In this document: positions 27,227-36,318 of the stretch, piece by piece
Layout: each line of letters opens with the position of its first letter
How positions within the stretch are numbered: the first letter of the stretch is position 1
Notes under the pieces: generated by a model
Databases searched by the model: none
Told to the model about the DNA's origin: nothing
What the model saw: the letters and a program-made list of their open reading frames with translations, nothing else
Origin: Streptomyces sp. SCUT-3
GTDB taxonomy: Bacteria; Actinomycetota; Actinomycetes; Streptomycetales; Streptomycetaceae
Direction of reading: 5' to 3'
Assembly (NCBI RefSeq): GCF_014083985.1
Contig: NZ_CP046907.1
Span: 4,750,501 to 4,814,500, forward strand
Length of the DNA stretch: 64,000 nucleotides
Translations under genes and position numbers: made by a program

Positions 27227-30200
27227 GTGGACGAGCAGCCCTTCACCCACCTGCACGTGCACACCCAGTACTCCCTGCTGGACGGTGCGGCGCGGTTGGA
27301 GGACCTGTTCGCCGCGTGCACGGAGCACGGCATGACGCACCTGGCCATGACCGACCACGGCAACCTGCACGGCGCCCACGACTTCTACCGGCAGGCCACG
27401 GCCGCCGGCATCACCCCGGTCGTCGGCATCGAGGCGTACGTGGCCCCCGGGTCGCGCCGCGACAAGCGCCGGACCCTGTGGGGCGCCCCGCACCAGAAGC
27501 GCGACGACGTCTCCGGCTCCGGCGCCTGCACGCACATGACGATCTGGGCGGAGGACAGGACGGGCCTGCACCACCTGTTCGAGATCTCCTCCGACGCCTG
27601 CACCGAGGGCCGGCTGGCCAAGTGGCCGCGCACGGACAAGGAAACCCTCGCCGCGCACTCCCGGGGCCTGACGGCGTCCACGGGCTGCCCCTCGGGAGAG
27701 GTGCAGACCAGGCTGCGGCTGGGGCAGTTCGACGAGGCCCTGGCGGCCGCGGCCGACTACCGGGACATCTTCGGCAGGGACCGCTACTTCGTGGAGCTGA
27801 TGGACCACGGCGCCGAGGTCGAGCGCCGGGTCCGCGACGGCCTGCTGGAGATCTCCAGGAGGCTCGGCATCCCGCCGCTGGTCACCAACGACAGCCACTA
27901 CACCTACCCGCACGAGTCGGCGGCCCACGACACTCTGCTGTGCATCCAGACCGGCTCCCGCCTCTCCGACCCGGACCGGTTCAGGTTCGACGGCTCCGGC
28001 TACCACCTGAAGTCGGCTGCCGAGATGTACGCGATCGACTCCTCCGACGCCTGGCAGCAGGGATGCGCCAACACCCGGCTGGTCGCCGGACGGGTGGACA
28101 CCACCGGCTGGTTCGAGAAGCGCGACCTGATGCCGCGGTTCCCCGTGCCCGAGGGGTACACCGAGGTCACCTGGTTCCGGGAGGAGGTGGCGCGCGGCAT
28201 GGCCCGCCGCTTCCCCGGCGGGACCGACGACGAGCACCGCCGCCGGGCCGAGTACGAGACGGACACCATCATCCGGACGGGGTTCCCCGGCTACTTCCTC
28301 GTGGTCGCCGACTTCGTCGTGTGGGCGAAGAACAACGGCATCGCCGTCGGCCCGGGCCGCGGCTCGGCGGCCGGTTCGATCGTCGCCTACGCCATGGGCA
28401 TCACCGACCTGGACCCCGTCCCGCACGGCCTGATCTTCGAGCGGTTCCTCAACCCCGAGCGCGTGTCCATGCCCGATGTCGACATCGACTTCGACGAGCG
28501 CAGGCGCGGCGAGGTCATCCGGTACGTCACCGAGAAGTACGGCTCCGACAAGGTGGCGCAGATCGCCACCTACGGCACCATCAAGGCCAAGGCCGCGATC
28601 AAGGACTCCGCGCGGGTGCTGGGCTACCCGTTCGCCATGGGCGACCGGATCACCAAGGCCATGCCCGCGGACGTGATGGGCAAGGGCATCCCGCTGTCCG
28701 GCATCACCGACCCCGAGCACCCGCGCCACGGCGAGGCCGCCGAGGTCCGGGCGATGTACGAGAACGACCCGGACGTGCGGAGGGTGATCGACACCGCGCG
28801 CGGCGTCGAGGGCCTGGTGCGGCAGATGGGCGTGCACGCGGCCGGCGTCATCATGTCCAGCGAGCCGATCACCGACCACGTCCCCGTCTGGGTCCGCCAC
28901 ACCGACGGCGCCGTCGTCACCCAGTGGGACTACTCCGGCTGCGAGTCGCTGGGCCTGCTGAAGATGGACTTCCTCGGCCTGCGCAACCTGACGATCATGG
29001 ACGACGCGGTCAGGCTGATCAGGGTCAACAGGGGCGTCGGCCTGGAGCTGCTCTCCCTGCCCCTGGACGACCCGGCCACCTACGCCCTCCTCGCCCGCGG
29101 CGACACCCTGGGCGTCTTCCAGTTCGACGGCGGCTCGATGCGCTCACTGCTGCGCATGATGAAGCCCGACAACTTCGAGGACATCTCCGCCGTCTCGGCC
29201 CTGTACCGGCCCGGGCCGATGGGCATGAACTCCCACATCAACTACGCCCTGCGCAAGAACGGCCGGCAGGAGATCACCCCGATCCACCCCGAACTCGAGG
29301 AACCGCTGCGCGAGGTCCTCGACGTCACCTACGGCCTGATCGTCTACCAGGAGCAGGTGCAAAAAGCCGCGCAGGTGCTGGCCGGCTACACCCTCGGCCA
29401 GGCCGACCTGCTGCGCCGCGCGATGGGCAAGAAGGACAAGGCGGTCCTGGAAGCCGAGTTCACCGACTTCCGGCGGGGCGCGCGGGAGAAGGGCTACTCC
29501 GACGAGGCGATCCGGGCCGTGTGGGACGTGCTGGTGCCCTTCGCCGGCTACGCCTTCAACAAGGCCCACTCGGCCGCGTACGGCCTGGTGTCGTACTGGA
29601 CCGCCTACCTCAAGGCCAACTACCCGGCCGAGTACATGGCCGCGCTCCTGACCTCGGTCAAGGACGACAAGGACAAGATGGCGCTCTACCTCAACGAGTG
29701 CCGCCGCATGGGCATCAAGGTCCTCCCCCCGGACGTCAACGAGTCCGGGGCCGACTTCACGCCGCGCGGCGACGACACGATCGTCTTCGGCCTGACCGCG
29801 GTGCGCAACGTCGGCGCCAACGTCGTCGACTCCATCGTCAAGTGCCGCAAGGAGAAGGGGAAGTACTCCGACTTCCCCGACTTCCTCGACAAGGTCGAGG
29901 CCGTGGTCTGCAACAAGCGCACCATCGAATCGATGATCAAGGCGGGCGGCTTCGACGGCCTCGGCCACACCCGCAAGGGCCTGTCCGAGCGGTACGGGCC
30001 GATGGTCGACGACGCGGTGCGGGTCAAGCACAGGGAGGCCGAGGGGCAGTTCGACCTCTTCGGCGGCCCCGACCACCTCGGCGGGGAGGGGCCCGGCGGC
30101 GCCCCGGCCCCCGGCGCGGATGTGCGCTTCTCCGGCACCGAGTGGCACAGGGCGTACCTGCTGGCGCAGGAGCGCGAGATGCTCGGCCTGTACGTCTCCG

Positions 30201-30856
30201 ACCACCCGCTGTCCGGCATCGGGCACGTGCTGGCGGAGAAGGCCGGCACGGAGATCTCGCAGCTGACCGGCGGCGAGCACCCCGACGGCACGGTCGTCAC
30301 CGTCGGTGGCGTCGTCTCCGGGGTGCGGCGCAGGACGACCAGGCAGGGCCGCGCCTGGGCCACCGCCACCGTGGAGGACCTGTCCGGTTCCGTCGAGTGC
30401 GTGTTCCTTCCCGCCGTCCACCGGCTGGTCTCCGCCCGACTGGCCGAGGACGCGGTGGTCCTGGTGAGGGGGCGGTTGGACAGGCGCGAGGGCGCGCCCC
30501 GGCTGGTGGTGACGGAGCTGACTGTGCCGGACCTGACCGTGCCGGATCCGGCCGCCGCGGACCCGGGCGTTGCGGACCCGGGCGTTGCGGACCCGGGCGT
30601 TGCAGACCCGGCCGCCGCGGACCCGGGCGCGCCGGTGACGATCACCATCCCGTCGCCGGAGGTCACCCCGCCGCTGGTGGCCCGGCTCGGCGACGTCCTC
30701 GGCCGGCACCGCGGCAACACCGAGGTGCGGGTCAGGCTGGAAGGGGAGCGGTCGACCACCGTGCTGAGGCTGGACCGGTACCGGGTGAGCGCCGACCCGT
30801 CCCTGTTCGGCGACCTGGAGGCACTGCTGGGCCCCTCCCGCGTGCGGGCCGGGTGA
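27227..30856 (+). CDS. dnaE: DNA polymerase III alpha subunit
   Basis: Replicative polymerase catalytic subunit, 1209 aa. The PHP domain begins FTHLHVHTQYSLLDGAARLEDLF; the palm has GPGRGSAAGSIVAYAMGITDLDP and the catalytic aspartates in PDVDIDFDERRR (D419 and D421), with a third in KMDFLGLRNLTIMDD (D581). YQEQVQKAAQVLAGYTLGQADLLRRAMGKK is the fingers. The tau/beta-binding end includes QFDLFGG and an OB fold near residue 1020. AGGAGG lies 9 nt before the GTG. Odd: a run of ADPGV units at about 1105-1135 enlarges a linker that is short in relatives, and the protein looks somewhat diverged from typical Streptomyces DnaE. Confidence 0.97.
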   Translation: MDEQPFTHLHVHTQYSLLDGAARLEDLFAACTEHGMTHLAMTDHGNLHGAHDFYRQATAAGITPVVGIEAYVAPGSRRDKRRTLWGAPHQKRDDVSGSGACTHMTIWAEDRTGLHHLFEISSDACTEGRLAKWPRTDKETLAAHSRGLTASTGCPSGEVQTRLRLGQFDEALAAAADYRDIFGRDRYFVELMDHGAEVERRVRDGLLEISRRLGIPPLVTNDSHYTYPHESAAHDTLLCIQTGSRLSDPDRFRFDGSGYHLKSAAEMYAIDSSDAWQQGCANTRLVAGRVDTTGWFEKRDLMPRFPVPEGYTEVTWFREEVARGMARRFPGGTDDEHRRRAEYETDTIIRTGFPGYFLVVADFVVWAKNNGIAVGPGRGSAAGSIVAYAMGITDLDPVPHGLIFERFLNPERVSMPDVDIDFDERRRGEVIRYVTEKYGSDKVAQIATYGTIKAKAAIKDSARVLGYPFAMGDRITKAMPADVMGKGIPLSGITDPEHPRHGEAAEVRAMYENDPDVRRVIDTARGVEGLVRQMGVHAAGVIMSSEPITDHVPVWVRHTDGAVVTQWDYSGCESLGLLKMDFLGLRNLTIMDDAVRLIRVNRGVGLELLSLPLDDPATYALLARGDTLGVFQFDGGSMRSLLRMMKPDNFEDISAVSALYRPGPMGMNSHINYALRKNGRQEITPIHPELEEPLREVLDVTYGLIVYQEQVQKAAQVLAGYTLGQADLLRRAMGKKDKAVLEAEFTDFRRGAREKGYSDEAIRAVWDVLVPFAGYAFNKAHSAAYGLVSYWTAYLKANYPAEYMAALLTSVKDDKDKMALYLNECRRMGIKVLPPDVNESGADFTPRGDDTIVFGLTAVRNVGANVVDSIVKCRKEKGKYSDFPDFLDKVEAVVCNKRTIESMIKAGGFDGLGHTRKGLSERYGPMVDDAVRVKHREAEGQFDLFGGPDHLGGEGPGGAPAPGADVRFSGTEWHRAYLLAQEREMLGLYVSDHPLSGIGHVLAEKAGTEISQLTGGEHPDGTVVTVGGVVSGVRRRTTRQGRAWATATVEDLSGSVECVFLPAVHRLVSARLAEDAVVLVRGRLDRREGAPRLVVTELTVPDLTVPDPAAADPGVADPGVADPGVADPAAADPGAPVTITIPSPEVTPPLVARLGDVLGRHRGNTEVRVRLEGERSTTVLRLDRYRVSADPSLFGDLEALLGPSRVRAG
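30542..30631 (+). repeat. 15-bp tandem repeat in dnaE
   Basis: Three exact copies of GCGGACCCGGGCGTT (30557-30601) encode ADPGV; one degenerate unit before and two after make six in all. The period of 15 keeps the frame. Confidence 0.9.
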
Positions 30857-30929
30857 GGGGAGCGGGAGTGCCGGGCCGCCGGGCGTGCGCAGAGGCCGCA
30901 GGCCCGGCCCCGCCGGCCGGGCGCGCGCC

Positions 30930-31382
30930 TCAGCCCGCCGCCCGCTTCACGAGCTCGGCGATCCGCGCCTCCACCTCGGGCGTCACCTCGGTCAGGGCGA
31001 AAGCGGTCGCCCACATCGCGCCCTCGTCCAGCTTCGCCGGGTCGTTGAACCCGAGCGTGGCGTAGCGCGCCTTGAACTTCCCCGCGCTCTGGAAGAAGCA
31101 GACGACCTTGCCGTCCCGTGCGTAGGCGGGCATCCCGTACCAGAGCTTCGGCGCGAGGGCCGGGGCGCAGGCGGTGACCACGGCGTGGACGCGCTCGGCC
31201 ATGACCCGGTCCGAGTCCTGCATCCCGGCGATCTTCGCGAGCACGTCGCGCTCCGCCTGCGCCGCCTTGTCCGCCTGCGAGCTGCGGCGCGCCGCAGCCT
31301 TCAGCTCCCGGGCGTGCTCCTTCATCGCGGCCCGCTCCTCGGCCGTGAACCCCTCGTACGCGCTGCTCTCGGCACTGCTCAT
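30930..31382 (-). CDS. DUF1801 (YdhG-like) domain protein
   Basis: A 150-aa soluble protein. The N-terminal third is a charged helix (AEERAAMKEHARELKAAARRSSQADKAAQAERDVL); the C-terminal domain, from about 60, carries APALAPKLWYGMPAYARDGKVVCFFQSAGKFKARYATLGF, the DUF1801 signature of a frataxin-like/YdhG fold. GGGGGAG lies 7-8 nt before the ATG. The long N-terminal extension is a recurrent variant in streptomycetes. Function unknown; converges on dnaE. Confidence 0.82.
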   Translation of the reverse strand: MSSAESSAYEGFTAEERAAMKEHARELKAAARRSSQADKAAQAERDVLAKIAGMQDSDRVMAERVHAVVTACAPALAPKLWYGMPAYARDGKVVCFFQSAGKFKARYATLGFNDPAKLDEGAMWATAFALTEVTPEVEARIAELVKRAAG

Positions 31383-31614
31383 GACGGATCTCCCCCTTGA
31401 GGATCTTGATGCGCGGGACTTCGGGAGGGATCCTTCCCGGCCCACTGACATTGATAGCGGTACGCAGGTTCACCGGGACCGCCGTTTCCCCGACCGCTCG
31501 CCGGCCGGGTGCCGGCCCGCCCGGGAACGCCGGGAGGGGCGCCGCCCGGTGCGGGTGGCGCCCCTCCGACCCCTCCGGGCCGCGGGTGCGGTCCCGGGAG
31601 ATGCGTCAGCGGTG

Positions 31615-31779
31615 TCAGTTGTGGCCGAACCTCCGGCGACGCTTGCGGCCGGTCTCCTCGGTCAGGACCGCCGTCTGCTCCTGGGCGGTCGCCTCGGTCT
31701 CCCTGGCCTGCCGGTGGGTCTCCTCCGCGGCGGACTTCCTGCGCTCGCCGGGGCCCTTGGAACGGTTGTTCTTGGCCAC
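31615..31779 (-). CDS. small basic hypothetical protein (54 aa)
   Basis: A highly charged small protein, VAKNNRSKGPGERRKSAAEE... ending GRKRRRRFGHN, with a predicted single helix. The start is GTG at 31779 with a strong AGGAGG 8 nt upstream, so the gene is well supported although short. A longer in-frame reading from 31890 ignores that site. Resembles other tiny Lys/Arg-rich streptomycete proteins; nucleic-acid binding is possible, with no direct evidence. Confidence 0.7.
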   Translation of the reverse strand: MAKNNRSKGPGERRKSAAEETHRQARETEATAQEQTAVLTEETGRKRRRRFGHN

Positions 31780-32001
31780 GATCTTTCCTCCTGTCGGAAT
31801 GCCGAACGGTGGCGTGACCAGACTGACACAGTCGGTAATTGTTCGCATTCCGGGTGAATTCCAAACGTTCGTGGGCCGAGTGGCGGACACTGGAAGAACG
31901 ATTCGCCACGCCGGTGATCGATTTCGGGTTCATAAGCCGCGGCGGGTCGGGCAGACTCTGGGGACATTCGTACCGGGGGGCGATCCGGAAGAGGGTGGAA
32001 C

Positions 32002-33288
32002 GTGGACCGCTGCGTCGTCCTGGTGGACGCCGGATACCTGCTCGGTGCGGCCGCCAGCCTCCTGGCGGGAGAGCCGGCCCGCTCCCGGATCACCGTCGAC
32101 CACACCGCGCTGATCCAGGGCCTGCGCGAACGCGCCGAGGCCGAGACCGGCCAGCCCCTGCTGCGCATCTACTGGTTCGACGGCGCCCCCGACCGGGTGC
32201 CGCAGCCCGAGCACCGCAGGCTGCGCGTGATGCCCCGGGTCACCGTCCGGCTCGGCGCCCTCACCCGCACCGACGGCCGGTGGGCGCAGAAGGGCGTCGA
32301 CGCCGCCATGCACGCCGAACTGTCGGAGCTGGCCCGCAACCGCGCCTGCGCGGACATCGTCCTGATCACCGGCGACGGCGATCTGCTGCCCGGCATGATG
32401 TCCGCCAAGGAGCACGGCGTCGCCGTCCACCTGTGGGCCGTCCAGGCCGCGGACGGCGACTACAACCAGTCCGAGGACCTCGTCGCGGAGGCGGACGAGC
32501 GCCGCGTCCTGGACCGCTCCTGGATCACCCGGGCGGTCAAGGCCCGCGAACTGCCGGGCGTGTGCGTCCCGCCCACCCCCCGGCCCGAGATCGCGGCGAT
32601 CCTCTCCGCGCCGCTGCCCGAGTCCCCCGCGAGCCCCCGCAAGCCCGCCGCCGGCTCCACGGCCGCGCCCGCGGCCGCGAGCGTGCCCGCGGCCCCCGGA
32701 ACGGACGCGCCCCCGGACGGCGCCGCGCCGCGCCCCCGGCCCGCCACGCCCGCGGGCGCCGTCGCGGGCAGGGCCCACGTGCCCACCCCGAAGGACCTCG
32801 CGGGCCTCGCCTCCGGCCGGCCCGTGCTGCCCGCCGCCGCGGTGAACGGCGGCCCGCAGCCCAACGCCACCCTGCGCTGGTCCTCCGACCGGGGCTGGGT
32901 CGAGCGCGGGGGCCAGGGCGTCGGGGAGGGGACGGACGGCGCGCTGCCCACCCTGGCCCAGCTCACCACCGCCGAACAGCGGTGGGCGGACCGGGAGGAG
33001 GACATCACCGCGGTCAGCGGCGACCCCTTCGAGGTGGGTCAGGTCTTCGCCCGCCGCTGGGCGGCCCGGCTCGGGGACCGCGCCGTCCTGGCCCACCTGG
33101 CGGCCGAGGAGTACCCGCGCATTCCGCACCGCATCGACGGCGAACTGCTGCGCTACGCCGCCCGCTTCGGGCTGCTCGCCCACAAGGACGACCAGATCGA
33201 CGAGCACGACCGCTACGCGATCCGCGCCGGTTTCTGGCGCGAGATCGACGCCCGCACCGGAACCCAACGCCCCGCCCCCGCGGAGTAG
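32002..33288 (+). CDS. NYN domain (PIN-like nuclease) protein
   Basis: A 428-aa protein. The N-terminal NYN domain (about 3-160) belongs to the PIN-like RNase superfamily: CVVLVDAGYLLGAAASLL holds the first acidic residue, QKGVDAAMHAELSELA the second, and DIVLITGDGDLLPGMMSAKEHGVAVHLW the third. A Pro/Ala linker (about 195-275) precedes a conserved C-terminal helical domain (FEVGQVFARRWAARLGDRAVLAHLAAEEYPRIPHRIDGELLRYAARFGLL, about 350-410). GTG start after GGTGGAAC. It may process RNA; target unknown. Confidence 0.87.
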   Translation: MDRCVVLVDAGYLLGAAASLLAGEPARSRITVDHTALIQGLRERAEAETGQPLLRIYWFDGAPDRVPQPEHRRLRVMPRVTVRLGALTRTDGRWAQKGVDAAMHAELSELARNRACADIVLITGDGDLLPGMMSAKEHGVAVHLWAVQAADGDYNQSEDLVAEADERRVLDRSWITRAVKARELPGVCVPPTPRPEIAAILSAPLPESPASPRKPAAGSTAAPAAASVPAAPGTDAPPDGAAPRPRPATPAGAVAGRAHVPTPKDLAGLASGRPVLPAAAVNGGPQPNATLRWSSDRGWVERGGQGVGEGTDGALPTLAQLTTAEQRWADREEDITAVSGDPFEVGQVFARRWAARLGDRAVLAHLAAEEYPRIPHRIDGELLRYAARFGLLAHKDDQIDEHDRYAIRAGFWREIDARTGTQRPAPAE

Positions 33289-33372
33289 CCCGCCGCGGGC
33301 CGGACCGAAGGCGGCCCGGCCCGCGGCGGCCGGATCGGGGCGGCCCGAACGGCCGGATCGGCCGGAGAGGCG

Positions 33373-33386
33373 TGAGAGCGCTCTCA
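33373..33386. promoter_or_regulatory. LacI-family operator 1
   Basis: TGAGAGCGCTCTCA, a perfect 14-bp palindrome, 76 nt before the lacI start: likely autoregulation. Confidence 0.85.
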
Positions 33387-33461
33387 CTCGGTCCGGGCAG
33401 GGGATACGCTGTCCCGTGCCCCGCCGCGCGGCCCGCGCGGCCCGCGCGAAGGAGCCCCTCG

Positions 33462-34508
33462 TTGCACGACCGGACAGCCGTGTCCCGGCCCACACTGGAA
33501 GCCGTCGCCGCCCGGGCCGGAGTCTCCCGGGCCACCGCCTCACGGGTGGTCAACGGGGGGCAGGGCGTACGGACGGCGCTGGTGGAGCGGGTGCGCAAGG
33601 CGGTCGACGAACTCGGCTACGTCCCCAACCGGGCGGCCAGGACCCTGGTGACCCGGCGCAACGACGCGGTCGGGGTGGTGATTGCCGAACCCGGGTCCCG
33701 GGTCTTCTCCGACCCGTTCTTCGCCCGGCACCTGCGCGGCATCAGCAAGGAACTGGCCGCCCACGACTCCCAGCCGGTCCTGCTGCTGGTCGAGGAGGCG
33801 GGCGACTACGACCGGGTCGGCCGCTACCTGGCCGGCGGGCACGTCGACGGCGCCCTGCTGTTCTCCCTGCACGACGACGACCCGCTGCCGGCCATCACCC
33901 GGCGCATCGGCATGCCGACCGTCTACGGGGGGCGCCCGGGGCGGGCGGACGCGGCCGGGGACCGCAGCCTGCTGTACGTGGACTCCGACAACCGGGGCGG
34001 CGCCCGGGAGGCGGTCAGGCACCTGGTGGGGCTGGGCCGGCGCAGGATCGCCCATATCGCGGGCCCGCTGGACCAGGTCGCCTCGGTCGACCGGCTCGAC
34101 GGCTTCCGGGACGTCCTCATCGACGCGGATCCCCGGCTGATCGTGGAGGGGGACTTCACCCCGGGCGGCGGGGAGCGGGCCATGGCGGAACTGCTGGACC
34201 GGTGCCCGGACCTGGACGCGGTCTTCGCCGCCTCCGACCTGACCGCGTCCGGGGCCCTGCGCGTGCTGCGCGAACGCGGCAGGCGGGTGCCGGAGGACGT
34301 CGCGGTGGTCGGCTTCGACGACGTGGCCGAGGTCGCGGAGCTGACCGACCCGCCGCTGACCACCGTGCGGCAGGACATCGAGGGGATGGGCCGGTTGATG
34401 GCCAGGCTGCTGCTGCGCAGCCTGGAGGAGCCGGACGACCCGGCGGAGCGCCTCCCGCTGTCGTCCGTGATCATCCCGACCCGGTTGGTGCGCAGGGCCT
34501 CGGCCTGA
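33462..34508 (+). CDS. cebR: LacI family repressor of the cellobiose-type uptake cluster (CebR-like)
   Basis: A 348-aa regulator. The helix-turn-helix with hinge (about 7-60) reads SRPTLEAVAARAGVSRATASRVVNGGQGVRTALVERVRKAVDELGYVPNRAARTLV; the rest is a periplasmic-binding-like sugar sensor (IIPTRLVRR at the end). TTG 33462 has AAGGAG 7 nt upstream; GTG 33480 in frame lacks one but is a possible alternative. Three identical palindromes, one before this gene and two before the binding-protein gene, are its likely operators. The cluster order R-E-F-G-bglC matches ceb in Streptomyces. Confidence 0.85.
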   Translation: MHDRTAVSRPTLEAVAARAGVSRATASRVVNGGQGVRTALVERVRKAVDELGYVPNRAARTLVTRRNDAVGVVIAEPGSRVFSDPFFARHLRGISKELAAHDSQPVLLLVEEAGDYDRVGRYLAGGHVDGALLFSLHDDDPLPAITRRIGMPTVYGGRPGRADAAGDRSLLYVDSDNRGGAREAVRHLVGLGRRRIAHIAGPLDQVASVDRLDGFRDVLIDADPRLIVEGDFTPGGGERAMAELLDRCPDLDAVFAASDLTASGALRVLRERGRRVPEDVAVVGFDDVAEVAELTDPPLTTVRQDIEGMGRLMARLLLRSLEEPDDPAERLPLSSVIIPTRLVRRASA

Positions 34509-34661
34509 GGCGCCTGGCCCGGCAAGCCCGGCCCGGTGCGCCCGGCCCGGGCCGGCACGCCCGGCCCGGTGCGCGGGCGCAGTTGCATGCGGCAGGCGCC
34601 GGGGGAGCTCGGGGCGGGGAGCCCGAGGTCCTTGGTGTTTTGCGTCGGCGACGGCGGCCTC

Positions 34662-34675
34662 TGAGAGCGCTCTCA
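34662..34675. promoter_or_regulatory. LacI-family operator 2
   Basis: Exact copy of TGAGAGCGCTCTCA, 204 nt before the binding-protein start. Confidence 0.85.
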
Positions 34676-34814
34676 TCGTGAGGTGAACGTAAGGTCGCGG
34701 AAGCTCGAATGTCAGTATCCGGGAAATAACGGGTGATTCGAGGCGCGCCGAGACCAGGGTCTGCGTCGACTCTTGACGACGGGGCGACGGGAGGGCACTC
34801 TCCTGGGCATTGCT

Positions 34815-34828
34815 TGAGAGCGCTCTCA
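34815..34828. promoter_or_regulatory. LacI-family operator 3
   Basis: Exact copy of TGAGAGCGCTCTCA, 38 nt before the binding-protein start and 153 bp (about 14.6 helical turns) from operator 2, centre to centre. Position suits blocking RNA polymerase. Confidence 0.88.
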
Positions 34829-34865
34829 GAGTGTTCGTTCCCGTACTGAAGCCATGGAGGCCGCC

Positions 34866-36161
34866 ATGACCGTCGCCAGAGCCGCCCGAACCGGGGCGGT
34901 GCTGCTCGCCGGGGTGCTACTGCTCACCGCCTGCGGATCCGGATCGTCGGGGACCTCCGCCGGCGGCACCGGGAAGGAGCCGATCACCCTCACCGTCGAC
35001 CTGTTCGGCTCGTTCGGCTACAAGCAGGCCGGTCTCTACGAGAAGTACGAGAAGCTCAACCCCGGGATCACGATCAAGGAGACCGACACCGAGGACGAGG
35101 CCGACTACTGGAAGGCCCTGCAGACCCGCCTCGCCGGCGGCGGCGGCCTGGCAGACGTCCAGGGCATCGAGGTCGGCCGCATCTCCTCGGTCGTGCAGCG
35201 GCAGTCGGACAAGTTCGAGGACCTCGGCGCCTTCGGGGCGAAGAAGCTGGAGAAGGACTTCGCCGAGGGCAAGTGGTCCGCCGCCACCACCGCGGACGGC
35301 CGCATCCTCGGCCTGGGCACCGACGTCGGCCCCGAGGCGCTCTGCTACCGCAGCGACCTGCTGGAGAAGGCCGGGCTGCCCACCGACCGCGACGAGCTGG
35401 CGGAGAAGTGGTCCACCTGGGACGGCTACCTCGACCTGGGGCGGCAGTACAAGAAGAAGGCCCCGAAGGGCAGCCGCTGGATCGACAGCGTCGGCAGCCT
35501 CTACTCGATCATGACCGGGCAGGAGGAGGAGCGGTACTACGACTCCTCCGGCGAGTTGATCCACACCAGCAACCCGGCCGTGAAGAAGGCGTGGGACACC
35601 GCCGTCGACGCGGCGGAGGACGGACTCAGCGCCGAACTCGACCAGTGGTCCCCGGAGTGGAACCAGGCCTTCAGCAGCGGCTCCTTCGCCACCATCCCCT
35701 GCCCCTCCTGGATGCTCAGCTACATCAAGGGCCAGGTCGGAGAGAAGGGCGCCGGCACGTGGGACGTGGCGAAGCTGCCCGAGGGCGCGGGGAACTGGGG
35801 AGGCTCGTACCTCTCCGTGCCCAAGGGGGCGAAGCACCCGAAGGAGGCGTTCGAGCTGGTCAAGTGGCTCACCGCCGAGGAGCAGCAGGCTGAGCTCTTC
35901 ACCGAGCAGGGGCTGTTCCCCTCCAACCTCGGGGCCATCGACAGGGTTCGGAAGTACGAGGACCCCTACTTCAGCCGCGCGCCCATCGGTGAGATCTTCG
36001 GCGCCGCGGCCGAGCAGGCCCCTGTCCAGGTGCTCGGCGTCCACGACGGCGACATCCACCAGCAGTTCACCAACGCGCTCAGCGAGGTGGAGAAGAAGGG
36101 CACTCCCTCGATGAGGGCGTGGGACAACGCGGTCAAGGGCGTCGACAACGTCCTGGGCTGA
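34866..36161 (+). CDS. cebE: cellobiose/cellotriose ABC transporter substrate-binding lipoprotein (CebE-like)
   Basis: Family 1 extracellular solute-binding protein, 431 aa. Signal peptide with lipobox LLLTAC at about residues 18-23, so anchored in the outer leaflet of the membrane. The mature protein starts GSGSSGTSAGG and has the sugar-binding fold (ITLTVDLFGSFGYKQAGLYEKYEKLNPGITIKETDTEDEADYWKALQTRLAGGGGLADVQGIEV). ATG 34866 has GGAGG 5 nt upstream; ATG 34854 would add four residues. Sugar assignment rests on gene order and BglC, not on residues read here. Confidence 0.83.
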   Translation: MTVARAARTGAVLLAGVLLLTACGSGSSGTSAGGTGKEPITLTVDLFGSFGYKQAGLYEKYEKLNPGITIKETDTEDEADYWKALQTRLAGGGGLADVQGIEVGRISSVVQRQSDKFEDLGAFGAKKLEKDFAEGKWSAATTADGRILGLGTDVGPEALCYRSDLLEKAGLPTDRDELAEKWSTWDGYLDLGRQYKKKAPKGSRWIDSVGSLYSIMTGQEEERYYDSSGELIHTSNPAVKKAWDTAVDAAEDGLSAELDQWSPEWNQAFSSGSFATIPCPSWMLSYIKGQVGEKGAGTWDVAKLPEGAGNWGGSYLSVPKGAKHPKEAFELVKWLTAEEQQAELFTEQGLFPSNLGAIDRVRKYEDPYFSRAPIGEIFGAAAEQAPVQVLGVHDGDIHQQFTNALSEVEKKGTPSMRAWDNAVKGVDNVLG

Positions 36162-36225
36162 CGCCGCGCCGGCCGGCACCCGGCCGCCCGCGCCGCGTGC
36201 AGCGCCCGCAGCGCGCACCGCGCAC

Positions 36226-36266
36226 ACCGGGCCCGGAGGGCGGAACGTCCGCCCTCCGGGCCCGGT
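36226..36266. terminator. 19-bp-stem hairpin between cebE and cebF
   Basis: Perfect arms 36226-36244 and 36248-36266, loop ACG. Sitting inside the operon it may act as an attenuator or as an mRNA-stability stop that lets the binding protein be made in excess over the permeases. Confidence 0.75.
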
Positions 36267-36318
36267 CTCCCCTCCCCGCGCCCCGCACCACCCCCGACCG
36301 TCCGAAGGGCCCGACCCC

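Noticed and set aside
27227-30856. dnaE as a pseudogene or second, error-prone polymerase
   Set aside because: PHP domain, three catalytic aspartates and OB fold are all present and the frame is intact; the dnaE-phoD neighbourhood is that of the main replicase.
30857-30929. Terminator after dnaE
   Set aside because: Only a 7-bp stem (CCCGGCC/GGCCGGG) is visible; too short to claim.
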